Positions 18,508 through 27,797 of a stretch of DNA of 64,000 nt are shown here, piece after piece. A program made the translations under genes and the position numbers. The notes below the pieces were generated by a model. The model saw nothing but the letters and a program-made list of their open reading frames with translations. It did no database searches and was not told where the DNA came from. Source of the DNA: Flavobacterium sp. (lineage in GTDB: Bacteria; Bacteroidota; Bacteroidia; Flavobacteriales; Flavobacteriaceae); contig JAIPAM010000002.1 of the NCBI GenBank assembly GCA_021740105.1, forward strand, positions 248,001-312,000, read 5' to 3'. Position 1 is the stretch's first letter. Each line of letters opens with the position of its first letter.

Positions 18508-18531
18508 ATCCATAAATTAATTTATGGATTT
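18508..18531. terminator. Perfect 24-base palindrome between convergent genes
   Basis: Two perfect 12-base arms (AATCCATAAATT and its complement) meet with no spacer, between the esterase stop (18503) and the DUF4861 stop (18551). The location suggests a bidirectional terminator, though GC content is low and the 3' T run is weak. A protein-binding palindrome is the alternative. Confidence 0.5.
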
Positions 18532-18550
18532 CTAATAATTAAACTTTTTA

Positions 18551-19726
18551 CTACTTAATCTTAACAAGCAAAGGATTATTTATTTTGATAGCATAATTAG
18601 TTAGATAATTTTCCCAAGCTTCTTTTGTAAGAAATTCACCTTGTTTTTTCCAACCAAATCCGGTGTAATAAATAACTTTATTATTCACCACTTTTAGGGT
18701 TGCATACAAATTACAAAGGTCTTTATTTGAATTCATATACTTTTCAGCACTAATCATTGTGTTTTTTGGAAATACAATACCAGTACCTAATTCAGAATCA
18801 TCAATAGGTTGCCAATAATCGATCCAACCTTCATTTAAATTAGATTCCGTTTTACCGTCATTATTATGCAATGTAATTCCTGTTGAAAGCGTATTTACTC
18901 CAAAAACTTCAATTTCAAATTTAGAGAGGAAACTTCCATAATCTAAACTAATGTGTTTCAACTCTTTAATTTTATTTCCAACGGCATTCCAATCAGCATA
19001 AGTAAGCGTAAAACTAGTTCTTATTGGTCCTGTAGTTATCGTTTTCCAGGAGATAAAATTCTTAGAGTAATAATAAGCGGTGTCTATTTTTACAGCTACG
19101 CCACCTATTCCTCTGCTATCACCCACATGAAAATTATCTAAACCTTCACCGGTATCTTTATGATAAGTTCCCGTTCCATTAGTGTATTTTTCATACCATT
19201 TATTAATTACAGGGTATTCCACTCTCTTTAACCAAGCATCAATTCCACTAGTTAATGTCCCACCTTTAACTTTGTCTTCGGTCATTTTTTGAGCAACAGG
19301 CCCGTAGGTTCTAAATGCTACTTTGTTGTTCTCCCAAGCATAATCATCGATTCTTTCAGGTACAAATCTAGAGTAGCAAAAAACGATTGGACTTTTAGTT
19401 TTAGTAGCTGTATTGATTACAATTTCGTATTTATTTGTACCAAGTGCTTTGATTTTAGGTTGAAATAATAATAAATCGCTAATTCCATCCCCATTTTCAT
19501 CTACACATTGAGAAATTAAAAAAGAAGAAGTGCCTAATTCTTTAACGCTGTATTTTTCTAATTTGTCGGAGGATTTTAGTCCTAATGAGGTTTTTGATAA
19601 CTCTACAGTTTCAAACTCTCTATCGGTATTTAAAGGATTGGATATAGTTACTATTTTTTTCTTTTGTGAAAACGATAATAACGTTGTGGTTAGCATTAAT
19701 GCTAAAATACTATTGGTTAGTTTCAT
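18551..19726 (-). CDS. DUF4861 family exported protein
   Basis: About 391 residues from ATG 19726 (MKLTNSILALMLTTTLLSFS); a TTG at 19753 is in frame but overlaps kduD. The RIDDYAWENNKVAFRTYGP block and the GGVAVKIDTAYYYSKNF, WNAVGNKIKELKHISLDYGS regions are typical of DUF4861. Members are common in pectin, ulvan and other uronate PULs of Bacteroidota; I am not aware of a settled activity. It directly follows kduD with one base between. A periplasmic role on uronic oligosaccharides is a reasonable inference. Confidence 0.78.
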   Translation of the reverse strand: MKLTNSILALMLTTTLLSFSQKKKIVTISNPLNTDREFETVELSKTSLGLKSSDKLEKYSVKELGTSSFLISQCVDENGDGISDLLLFQPKIKALGTNKYEIVINTATKTKSPIVFCYSRFVPERIDDYAWENNKVAFRTYGPVAQKMTEDKVKGGTLTSGIDAWLKRVEYPVINKWYEKYTNGTGTYHKDTGEGLDNFHVGDSRGIGGVAVKIDTAYYYSKNFISWKTITTGPIRTSFTLTYADWNAVGNKIKELKHISLDYGSFLSKFEIEVFGVNTLSTGITLHNNDGKTESNLNEGWIDYWQPIDDSELGTGIVFPKNTMISAEKYMNSNKDLCNLYATLKVVNNKVIYYTGFGWKKQGEFLTKEAWENYLTNYAIKINNPLLVKIK

Positions 19727-19727
19727 C

Positions 19728-20522
19728 TTAATTTTCGTTTGAAGGTTTTCCAATGGTTGCTAATATACCGCCATCAACATATAAAATATGACCATTAACG
19801 AAATCACTCGCTTTTGAAGATAAAAATATTGCTGCACCAGATAAATCGTCGGGATTTCCCCATTTTGCTGCAGGAGTTCTATGAATTATAAACTCATTAA
19901 ACGGATGACCATCAACACGAATGGGTTCTGTTTGTGAAGTAGCAAAATAACCAGGTCCAATTCCATTTACTTGAACATTATATTTTGCCCACTCTGTAGC
20001 CATATTTTTAGTAAGCATTTTAAGTCCTCCTTTTGCAGCAGCATAAGCTCCTACTCCGTTTCTACCTAATTCACTCATCATGGAACAGATATTAATTATT
20101 TTTCCTTGTTGTCTAGCAATCATTCCTTTAGCAACGTGCTTTGAGACAATAAAAGGGCTAACTAGGTCAATATCAATTACTTCTTGGAATTCAGAAACTT
20201 CCATCTCAATTAATGGAATCCGTTTAATTATTCCAGCATTATTAATTAAAATATCGATTGGGCCCACTTCAGATTCAATTTTACTTATAGCAGCAATAAC
20301 TTCACTTTCAACAGCTACATTAAATTTATATCCAAAAGCAACAATGCCTTCCCTCTTGAATTCTAATAACGCTTCATCAATTTTTGATTGGGAAGAATTT
20401 CCATTTATAATAATAATGGCGCCAGCATGTCCTAATCCTTTGGCCATAGCCATACCTAAACCATGAGTACTTCCAGTAACTAATGCAATTTTTCCTTTGA
20501 TATCAAATAATGAATTTCCCAT
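19728..20522 (-). CDS. kduD: 2-dehydro-3-deoxy-D-gluconate 5-dehydrogenase (KduD)
   Basis: A 264-residue short-chain dehydrogenase. The Rossmann motif is TGSTHGLGMAMAKGLG, then NNAGI, catalytic Ser in NICSMMSELGRNGVG, and YAAAKGG with the YxxxK pair. It interconverts 3-deoxy-D-glycero-2,5-hexodiulosonate and 2-keto-3-deoxygluconate using NAD(P)H. The function is fixed by its position 2 bases after kduI. Together they channel the unsaturated uronate released by lyases into the KdgK/Eda route. Confidence 0.92.
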   Translation of the reverse strand: MGNSLFDIKGKIALVTGSTHGLGMAMAKGLGHAGAIIIINGNSSQSKIDEALLEFKREGIVAFGYKFNVAVESEVIAAISKIESEVGPIDILINNAGIIKRIPLIEMEVSEFQEVIDIDLVSPFIVSKHVAKGMIARQQGKIINICSMMSELGRNGVGAYAAAKGGLKMLTKNMATEWAKYNVQVNGIGPGYFATSQTEPIRVDGHPFNEFIIHRTPAAKWGNPDDLSGAAIFLSSKASDFVNGHILYVDGGILATIGKPSNEN

Positions 20523-20523
20523 T

Positions 20524-21363
20524 TTATCTTAAATCTGTAATTTTACAAACGTCCATATCTCCATAGTCAAGGTTTTCCCCTGCCATTCCCCAAATAAAAG
20601 AATAATTTGAAGTTCCTGCACCCGAATGTATTGACCATGGGGGAGAAATTACCGCTTGGTGATTGTTCATCCAAATGTGGCGTGTTTCATCCGTTTGTCC
20701 CATAAAATGGCATACCGCTTGATTTTCAGGAATATCTAAATAGAAATAAACTTCCATTCTCCGATCATGAACATGAGAAGGCATGGTGTTCCAAACGCTA
20801 CCGGTTTTTAATTCTGTCATACCCATTTGTAATTGGCATGTAGTAACAATTCCTCCAATTATCATTTGGTTTACCGTTCTATGGTTGGCAGTTTCCATTG
20901 AGCCCAGTTGTAATTTATTTGCTTCAGCAAGTCCTACTTTTTTATTTGGATAATTGGTGTGTGCTGGAGCTGAATTTAAGTAAAATTTTGCGGGATTATT
21001 AGCGTTATCGCTTTTAAAAACAACCTCCTTATTTCCACTTCCAATGTACAAAGCATCTTTAAATCCTAATTCATAAACCACACCATCCGCAGTAACGGTT
21101 CCATTTCCACCTACGTTAATAATTCCTAATTCTCTTCTTTCAAGAAAAAAACTAGATTTCAAAGGATCGATTGATTCTAAAGTTAACGATTGAATTGGGA
21201 CAGCTGATCCTGCAATATATCGGTCGTAATGAGAATATGTAAGATTTATTTTACCTGATTCCATAAGATTGTCTATTAAAAACTCCGATCTTAATTGTGC
21301 GGTATCATAGTTTTTAACGGCTTGAGGACTTGAGGCGTATCTTGTTTCGTAAGAGGTAGACAT
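20524..21363 (-). CDS. kduI: 5-dehydro-4-deoxy-D-glucuronate isomerase (KduI)
   Basis: A 279-residue cupin-type isomerase. Characteristic blocks are RYASSPQAVKNYDTAQLRSE, FFLERRELGIINVGG, and the metal-binding HVHDRRMEVYFYLD with WSIHSGAGTSNYSFIWGMAG downstream. It isomerises 5-keto-4-deoxyuronate, which forms spontaneously from the unsaturated uronate product of lyases and GH88, to the hexodiulosonate used by KduD. Its presence shows that unsaturated hexuronates are made by this locus. A terminator-like hairpin separates it from susD. Confidence 0.95.
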   Translation of the reverse strand: MSTSYETRYASSPQAVKNYDTAQLRSEFLIDNLMESGKINLTYSHYDRYIAGSAVPIQSLTLESIDPLKSSFFLERRELGIINVGGNGTVTADGVVYELGFKDALYIGSGNKEVVFKSDNANNPAKFYLNSAPAHTNYPNKKVGLAEANKLQLGSMETANHRTVNQMIIGGIVTTCQLQMGMTELKTGSVWNTMPSHVHDRRMEVYFYLDIPENQAVCHFMGQTDETRHIWMNNHQAVISPPWSIHSGAGTSNYSFIWGMAGENLDYGDMDVCKITDLR

Positions 21364-21436
21364 TTAAAATAATATTTTAATTATTAATGAGGTTTTATAA
21401 AATGCTAATTTAGAATAAAATGATAAAAAAAAACTT

Positions 21437-21472
21437 AAAAAAAAACAGTGTATCAAATACACTGTTTTTTTT
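21437..21472 (-). terminator. Intra-PUL hairpin terminator between susD and kduI
   Basis: ACAGTGTAT and ATACACTGT pair around CAA, with long A and T runs on each side, so it could work in either direction. It begins 5 bases after the susD stop. It may set SusCD above the downstream kduID-DUF4861 genes, or end their transcript. Confidence 0.85.
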
Positions 21473-21476
21473 GATA

Positions 21477-23075
21477 TTAATAACCGGGATTTTGAGGTAT
21501 GGCTATGAATGAATTAGTGTCAATTTCGTATTGCGGAATTGGCAATAAGAAACGGTTTGGATTTGCATTTGATTGTAATTGAGACAAAGAAACTGGTAAT
21601 ACACTAAACGTACCATAAAATCTAGAATACATATTGGTAAAGTGTTTTTTCATTACATATTCAGCACCTTGAACTTTCAAATTTGGAAAAGCATCAGTTG
21701 AAGCTGATAACGAAGTTGTCGTCGTTGTAAATCTCATTATATCAAACCAACGTTGGTTTTCAAAGGCAAATTCCCATCTTCTTTCTTGTGCCAATGCTCT
21801 TTCAAAAAGAGCAGTTGTCGTAATTGTTGTTGACGTAAGAGCTGCTAATCCAACTCTAGCACGAACTAAATTAATTAAAGCTAAACTTCCAGCAGTATTA
21901 CCATCGGCTTCCGCTTTCATCAAAAGAACGTCTGAATAACGAATTACTGGCCAGTCATTTTCAGCATCATTTGCAAGAGCTGTAGGTGAAATATATTTTT
22001 TAATATAATAAGTATTTGTTCCAAATAAACCAATATTGACATCTTTTCTGGTCGCTGATGGGTCGATAAAGCTAGTATAAGCTGAATTAGTTCTAGTTAT
22101 TTCTAAAGTTGGATTATTTGATGAACTTCCATCACCATTAATAATGGCATTACCACTATTGGTTGGGGCAAATAAGTTGGCTAATGGATTTCCCATTCCT
22201 AAACCACCCGATTTATAACGAACAGCAAAAAGAATTTCAGAATTCATTTCGTTATTTACAGAGAATACACTAGCATACGTTGGTTGTAGGCTATAACCAC
22301 TAGTTGCAATAACACTATCTAATAAAGCAGATGCTTCTTGATTTCTACCAAGTGTAAGGTAAACTTTAGCTAATAATGCTCTTGCAGCCCAAACATTAGC
22401 ACGCCCCAAATCTGGAGAACTTGCTGAATAAGCAGCATTTTTTCCATTTGCAATAGCATTATTTAAATCGGCAACAATTAATTTATAAATATCAATTACC
22501 GAAGAACGGTTGATTGATTTGGCTTGTTGAGCAGTTATTGGTTCATCAATTAAAAATACACCACCAAACAAACGTACTAAATTAAAATAGTGATACGCAC
22601 GAATAAAAGAAGCTTCTGCAGCAACGCTTTTACACTGATATGAAGTAGCATCAATAGTAACAGGAGCATATTCGATTACACCAGGAGAAGCATTAAAATT
22701 AGCACCACAAGCATTTAAAACAGTATTACAATTTTTAATGTTATTGTAGGTTCTTAACCAGTAATTGTAAATTCCTGTTTGAGTAGTTGCAGGATAAAAT
22801 TGATCTATAAAGGCCAGATCCATTTTTGGAGTTGAAGTACTTGAAGGTCCGTCCATACAGGTGTTGTCACTACGCATTTCTGTGAGTGACCATTCTTCTA
22901 ATAATGGATTTTGCATTCCTTTGTAACAAGCTGTTAAACCAGATTGTAATTCAGTATAATTGCTGTAATAGTTTTCTTCAATAATATTTGATTCAGAATT
23001 CAAATCGATAATATCAGAACAACTAGAGGCAACTACTAGAAATAATACGCTTAAATATTTTATTGAATTTTTCAT
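21477..23075 (-). CDS. susD: SusD/RagB-family starch-binding-like outer-membrane lipoprotein
   Basis: A 532-residue SusD homolog. The lipoprotein signal ends VVASSCSD (lipidation Cys about 19). The N-terminal SusD-like region includes YYSNYTELQSGLTACYKGMQ. TPR-like helices run through the middle with AEASFIRAYHYFNLVRLFGG. The RagB C-terminal block has RWEFAFENQRWFDIMRF and the PNRFLLPIPQYEID end. SusD caps the SusC barrel and captures oligosaccharides at the cell surface. It lies 17 bases after susC on the same strand. No SusE/F-like surface glycan-binding gene follows it. Confidence 0.95.
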   Translation of the reverse strand: MKNSIKYLSVLFLVVASSCSDIIDLNSESNIIEENYYSNYTELQSGLTACYKGMQNPLLEEWSLTEMRSDNTCMDGPSSTSTPKMDLAFIDQFYPATTQTGIYNYWLRTYNNIKNCNTVLNACGANFNASPGVIEYAPVTIDATSYQCKSVAAEASFIRAYHYFNLVRLFGGVFLIDEPITAQQAKSINRSSVIDIYKLIVADLNNAIANGKNAAYSASSPDLGRANVWAARALLAKVYLTLGRNQEASALLDSVIATSGYSLQPTYASVFSVNNEMNSEILFAVRYKSGGLGMGNPLANLFAPTNSGNAIINGDGSSSNNPTLEITRTNSAYTSFIDPSATRKDVNIGLFGTNTYYIKKYISPTALANDAENDWPVIRYSDVLLMKAEADGNTAGSLALINLVRARVGLAALTSTTITTTALFERALAQERRWEFAFENQRWFDIMRFTTTTTSLSASTDAFPNLKVQGAEYVMKKHFTNMYSRFYGTFSVLPVSLSQLQSNANPNRFLLPIPQYEIDTNSFIAIPQNPGY

Positions 23076-23092
23076 TGTAACTACTTTTAAAA

Positions 23093-26000
23093 TTAGAAAT
23101 TAATATCGATACCAAAAACAAAAGTTCTAGGAATTGGGAAAGATCCTCTTTGATATCCAGCAATTAATGCTGAACCATAAGGCCCATTAGTTGACCTGCC
23201 CTCAGGATTAATTCCACGATAACTATTTGCAGAGTGGAAATAAACATTTTGAGCGGATGTATATAGTCTTAGAGAGCTTAATCCTATTTTTTTAGATAAA
23301 TCAGCAGGTAAATTATAACCTAGGTTAATTTCTCTTAAAGCAAAATAGGACGCATCTTCAACTACATAATCTGTTAACATCCAGTTGAAACCTATGTCTT
23401 CATAGGGTGTTCTTCCGTCTCCCGGATTTTGTGGGCTTATCCAACGATTAGAATTATAGTTCCTGTTCGTTGATTTCGTTTCACTATAATTTGGATCACC
23501 ATTGATTAATTCACCACCTTGTACTCCTTGCCAAGAGAAACTTAAATCAAAATTTTTGAAACTAAAATTATTGGTAATTCCCCAGGTAAAATCAGGATAT
23601 GGATCACCAATTATAGTTCTATCATTAGTATCTAAAACACCATCCCCATTAACATCTACTATTTTAAGGCCACCTTGTTTTAGGGCAGAAGGTAAATTAG
23701 AAGTTAAACCAGAGGCTGCTATTTGTTCATTTGAAATCCAAACCCCATCTGTTTTGTATCCAAAGAATTGAATTAAAGGACCACCTACAACACTTTTGTA
23801 AATTTCATTTCTTTCGCCATAATTAAGCAAGTAAGCTTCATTTCCTAGCTCGATAATTCTGTTTTGAGTATGAGCAATATTTGCAGAAGTAGACCATTTA
23901 AATTTCCCTTTTAAGTTGGTAGTATTTAATTCCAATTCGAATCCTCTATTTCTTAAGCTTCCGATATTATTCCAGGATAAAGGCACACCAGAAAAAGCCA
24001 TAGTAGCTTGTTGTAGAAGTAATTTATCAGTGATCGAATTATAGATATCCAAAGTAACGTTTACTCTGTTATTTAACATCGATAAATCCATTCCGTAATT
24101 AGTTTGGAAAGTACTTTCCCATGTAATATTTTCATTCGCATTAATAAATGGATTTCCTACTTGACCACCGGTTTGAGTTCCTGTACCAGGACCAAAAGAA
24201 TAGTTAGATGCAGATAATAAGTTTTGGAAACCATAATTTAATATTCTATTGTTTCCAGAAACTCCGTAACTAGTTCTAAAGTTCAATTTGTTAAGCCATT
24301 CAACGCTGCTCAAGAAAGGTTCTTTGTTCGCCGCCCATCCAACAGATGCTGCAGGGAAATTTCCCCATTTTTTACCAGAAGCAAAATAAGAACTACCGTC
24401 TGTTCTGTAACTTACAGAAAATAAGTATTTACTTTTGAATGCATAATTTACCCTTCCTAAATAAGACAATAGTCCTATTTGATTTTTAGAACCGAAGGTA
24501 CCTGATTTATCAATAAATAGAGCATTATTTAAAGTATTAAATTCGTCACTAGCATAATCTAATCCTGTAGTTTGAGTTGCAGTATTCTTGGTGTTTTGAG
24601 CTGTATAACCAGCTAATACATCAAATGTGTGATCACCAACATCTTTTTTATAATTCAATGTATTTTCACTTAATAAGTCAACATAAGAATTATCAAAATA
24701 GATTCCCTTATTAACAATTCCATCCCCTTCAGCATTTCTATCTGACCAATCGAATTTGGTATCATACTTTACATATACCGTGTTCATAGTTTTAAAATCC
24801 AAACCAGGCGCGACATTAATATTCAAAGTGGTACCTCCTTGCAATCCATAAGATTTGGCATTAATATCATGACTTAATAAAGAAGCCATTGGATTGTTTT
24901 GAGCAGAGTTTGAAGGAGCACCTTGAGCCGTAGTAAAAGTAGTTCCGTCAGGCATATAAAGTATAGATCCATCAGGGTAAACCGGATTATAAGTTAAACC
25001 TATAAAATGTCTTGGGTGTGCATAATCACCCGGTCTAATACCTGCCCATTGAGCGTTTTGATTGACAAATGCTGCAGTTAAAGCATTGTGTTGGTAGGGT
25101 AGCCAAGATGGATATCTCCAGAAATTAGTTAAGTTTTCTGCTGGAGATTCTTTAGCGGTAAAGGAGGGATTCAAGTTTACATTTAACTTGACTCTTTTAC
25201 TTAATTCAATATCAAATTTGGTTCTGAAATTTAATTTTTGGAAATTACTTTTTAGCATAACCCCCTGGTCTCCTTGATAACCAGCTGAAATATAATATTT
25301 CATTGTCTTAGTTCCGCCAGTTGCACCAAATTGAATATTTTTAAATTCAGCATTGCGCAATACTTCTCCTTGATAATCATAACCTCTTCCACCTAACATG
25401 GTGTTTTCAATAATGTAACCGGCTATTAAGTTATTCGTTTTCGTGGCGCTCCCTTGGTAAATTAAATTTAAAGCATTTGGATTAGAAACTCCTTCGGCTT
25501 GAATTAAAGGATCGGTAATTCTTAATGCTCTTTCTCTATACAATAAATTAATATATTCAGAAGTCGACATCATATTGTATTTTTCATAAGCACTTTTAAA
25601 CCCGGTGCTATATTTGAAGGAATACTTGGCTTTATCTGTTTTACCACTTTTAGTTGTTATTAAAATAACCCCACTTGCTCCTCTAGAACCGTAAATTGCA
25701 GCAGAAGCGGCATCTTTTAAAACTTCAACTGATGCAACATCGGCCATATTCAAAGTTGCCAATCCATCCGGAATAGGTTGTCCATCAACAACTACTAGAG
25801 GACTTGCCCCTGCGTTAATGGAACTAATACCACGAACAGAAATTTGTGCATCGGCACCGGCTTCAGATGAAATGTTTTGAACTTGCACGCCCGCAATTTT
25901 ACCTTGAAGGGCTTGATCTATTCTAGAAACGGCAATTTCGTCTAATTTTTCATTTTTATATTTGGAAATAGATCCTGTTACGTTTGATCTTTTTTGAGTA

Positions 26001-26323
26001 CCGTAACCAATTACAACCACCTCATCTAATTCACTTTTAGATTCTACAAGTGTAATATTAATCTCTTTGTTTTTTCCAACTACAACAATTTGTGCAGCAA
26101 ATCCTAAATAAGAAAATCGTAAAATTGATTTAGAGTTTTTAACTTCAATGGAGTACTTTCCATCTAAATCTGTTGTGGTGCTTTTTTCTTCAAATGTTAT
26201 TGTGACACCTGGAATTGGATCACCTTTACTGTCAAAAACGGTACCTGTAATCTTTTTTGGATCATTCTGACTAAATGCAATTGAAGTAAAAATTAATAAA
26301 AACAATAATAATAGTTTTTTCAT
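23093..26323 (-). CDS. susC: SusC/RagA-family TonB-dependent outer-membrane transporter
   Basis: A 1076-residue SusC. The signal peptide (1-18) is followed by a carboxypeptidase-like domain (about 23-100, ITGTVFDSKGDPIPGVTITF). The SusC signature DEVVVIGYGTQKRSNVTGSI comes next. The plug domain has ISVRGISSINAGASPLVVVD and SAAIYGSRGASGVILITTK, and the C-terminal barrel ends in FVFGIDINF with a terminal Phe. It imports oligosaccharides produced at the surface, powered by TonB. It is first of the susCD pair, and its upstream 130-base gap follows a sulfatase gene. I found no clear TAnnTTTG promoter in that gap. Confidence 0.96.
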   Translation of the reverse strand: MKKLLLLFLLIFTSIAFSQNDPKKITGTVFDSKGDPIPGVTITFEEKSTTTDLDGKYSIEVKNSKSILRFSYLGFAAQIVVVGKNKEINITLVESKSELDEVVVIGYGTQKRSNVTGSISKYKNEKLDEIAVSRIDQALQGKIAGVQVQNISSEAGADAQISVRGISSINAGASPLVVVDGQPIPDGLATLNMADVASVEVLKDAASAAIYGSRGASGVILITTKSGKTDKAKYSFKYSTGFKSAYEKYNMMSTSEYINLLYRERALRITDPLIQAEGVSNPNALNLIYQGSATKTNNLIAGYIIENTMLGGRGYDYQGEVLRNAEFKNIQFGATGGTKTMKYYISAGYQGDQGVMLKSNFQKLNFRTKFDIELSKRVKLNVNLNPSFTAKESPAENLTNFWRYPSWLPYQHNALTAAFVNQNAQWAGIRPGDYAHPRHFIGLTYNPVYPDGSILYMPDGTTFTTAQGAPSNSAQNNPMASLLSHDINAKSYGLQGGTTLNINVAPGLDFKTMNTVYVKYDTKFDWSDRNAEGDGIVNKGIYFDNSYVDLLSENTLNYKKDVGDHTFDVLAGYTAQNTKNTATQTTGLDYASDEFNTLNNALFIDKSGTFGSKNQIGLLSYLGRVNYAFKSKYLFSVSYRTDGSSYFASGKKWGNFPAASVGWAANKEPFLSSVEWLNKLNFRTSYGVSGNNRILNYGFQNLLSASNYSFGPGTGTQTGGQVGNPFINANENITWESTFQTNYGMDLSMLNNRVNVTLDIYNSITDKLLLQQATMAFSGVPLSWNNIGSLRNRGFELELNTTNLKGKFKWSTSANIAHTQNRIIELGNEAYLLNYGERNEIYKSVVGGPLIQFFGYKTDGVWISNEQIAASGLTSNLPSALKQGGLKIVDVNGDGVLDTNDRTIIGDPYPDFTWGITNNFSFKNFDLSFSWQGVQGGELINGDPNYSETKSTNRNYNSNRWISPQNPGDGRTPYEDIGFNWMLTDYVVEDASYFALREINLGYNLPADLSKKIGLSSLRLYTSAQNVYFHSANSYRGINPEGRSTNGPYGSALIAGYQRGSFPIPRTFVFGIDINF

Positions 26324-26453
26324 AATTTGATTGAATTAATTGGTTTTTTTGGTTAATGATAAAAATATCTTTAATTAATTATTAAATGTAAAAATATTAA
26401 TACCATAAATTATGAAAATCCGTAATTGGTATAAAAATTGTCCAACATTAATT

Positions 26454-27791
26454 TTACTCCTCAACTTTATCTTTTTTCTTATTCACATTAGAAGCATGGC
26501 GCCCACTCCCGTCAGCATTATCTAAAATTCCTTTTTCAGGACTTAATGTATTCAAAGTTGCTTGTAATCTTGAAAAAGCTTGGGTTGCTTCTATATTTCC
26601 AGAATAATTAGTAATCAATTTTTCTTCAAATGGCGAATTGCTCATATCAAAAAGTTCACCTTCACGATTTAATTTCCACTTCAAATCACGAACGTACCAT
26701 TTGTTTCCCAATTCTATAAAAATCCATTCTCTAGGCTTTCCTTGCTTTCCAAATAGTTGTGGAAGAAAACTATGTCCGTCTATTACTTTATTGGCTGGTA
26801 ATTTCGCTCCAGCTATATCGGCAAAGGTTGGAAGTAAATCCGTGGAATCAATTAATAAATCACTGGTTTTTCCGCCTTCTATAACACCAGGCCAGTTGGC
26901 AATAGTAGGAACTAAACTTCCACATTCTAACATTGATCCTTTTTTTCCAGATAGCGCTTTACCTCCTATTGTACTTCTATTAGAATACTGACTCGCCGTA
27001 CCATTGTCTCCCATAAAAACAATTAATGTATTTTTACGCAATTTTAAATCGTCCAAGGTTTTCAATAATTTTCCAACTAATTTATCCATATAGGCCGTGT
27101 TATCTGCATATAAATCACTTCCTGGTTTGCTATCCGGAGTACGTTGAATTACTGCATGAACATGAACCATTGAATAATATAAAAAGAACGGTTTGTCTTT
27201 ATTATTTTTTATAAAATTTACCAAATGATCGTGCATTAAATCTGGCATGTAGGTTTGAGCGTCCAATTTCTTATTGATACCATTTTCAATATAGTTTTCA
27301 GATTTCTTTTTTTCTGTTGACCAATAATCACCACTTCCTGCAAATGTTAGGTAATCATCGAAACCAAAATCTCCTGGAGTTTTTGAAAATTGACTCCATT
27401 TTCCAACTAAAGAAGTGTTATATCCTTCAGGTTTTAAAACTGACGGAATTAAAACCTCATTTTCTGGCTTAATTTCACCCACCATATCTTGATTAACAGC
27501 ACCAGTTCTAAAAGCGTATCTACCAGTTAAAATCATTGCTCTTGAAGGGCCACATAAAGGAGCGGTATAACCGTGAGTGAAACGAATTCCGCCTTTAGCA
27601 AGTTGGTCTATAATAGGTGTTTTATTTTGATCTGAACCGTAACAACTAACATCGCCAATTCCTAAATCATCGGCTAAAATGAAGATAATATTTGGTTTGT
27701 CACTCCCTTTTTTATTGTTGGTTTTTTGGCCATAAAAACTTGAAAATGTTGCCAGTGTCAATGTAATTAATAATAGTCTTGTCTTTTTCAT
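26454..27791 (-). CDS. S1-family sulfatase, Cys type
   Basis: A 445-residue exported arylsulfatase-type enzyme. A signal peptide (1-21) is followed by the metal-binding ILADDLGIGDVSCYG. The formylglycine motif CGPSR has Cys80 as the modified residue, followed by LTGRYAFRTG. FMGDNGTAS supplies further metal ligands. The C-terminal subdomain is small and ends in a charged tail. The residue is Cys, so it needs a formylglycine-generating enzyme, which the locus encodes. It probably removes sulfate from an oligosaccharide in the periplasm; position specificity and subfamily cannot be read by eye. Confidence 0.92.
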   Translation of the reverse strand: MKKTRLLLITLTLATFSSFYGQKTNNKKGSDKPNIIFILADDLGIGDVSCYGSDQNKTPIIDQLAKGGIRFTHGYTAPLCGPSRAMILTGRYAFRTGAVNQDMVGEIKPENEVLIPSVLKPEGYNTSLVGKWSQFSKTPGDFGFDDYLTFAGSGDYWSTEKKKSENYIENGINKKLDAQTYMPDLMHDHLVNFIKNNKDKPFFLYYSMVHVHAVIQRTPDSKPGSDLYADNTAYMDKLVGKLLKTLDDLKLRKNTLIVFMGDNGTASQYSNRSTIGGKALSGKKGSMLECGSLVPTIANWPGVIEGGKTSDLLIDSTDLLPTFADIAGAKLPANKVIDGHSFLPQLFGKQGKPREWIFIELGNKWYVRDLKWKLNREGELFDMSNSPFEEKLITNYSGNIEATQAFSRLQATLNTLSPEKGILDNADGSGRHASNVNKKKDKVEE

Positions 27792-27797
27792 AATGAA

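Noticed and set aside
26400-26432. Inverted repeat ATACCA ... TGGTAT upstream of susC
   Set aside because: Six-base arms 21 bases apart in AT-rich DNA are weak evidence, and no promoter box was found beside it.
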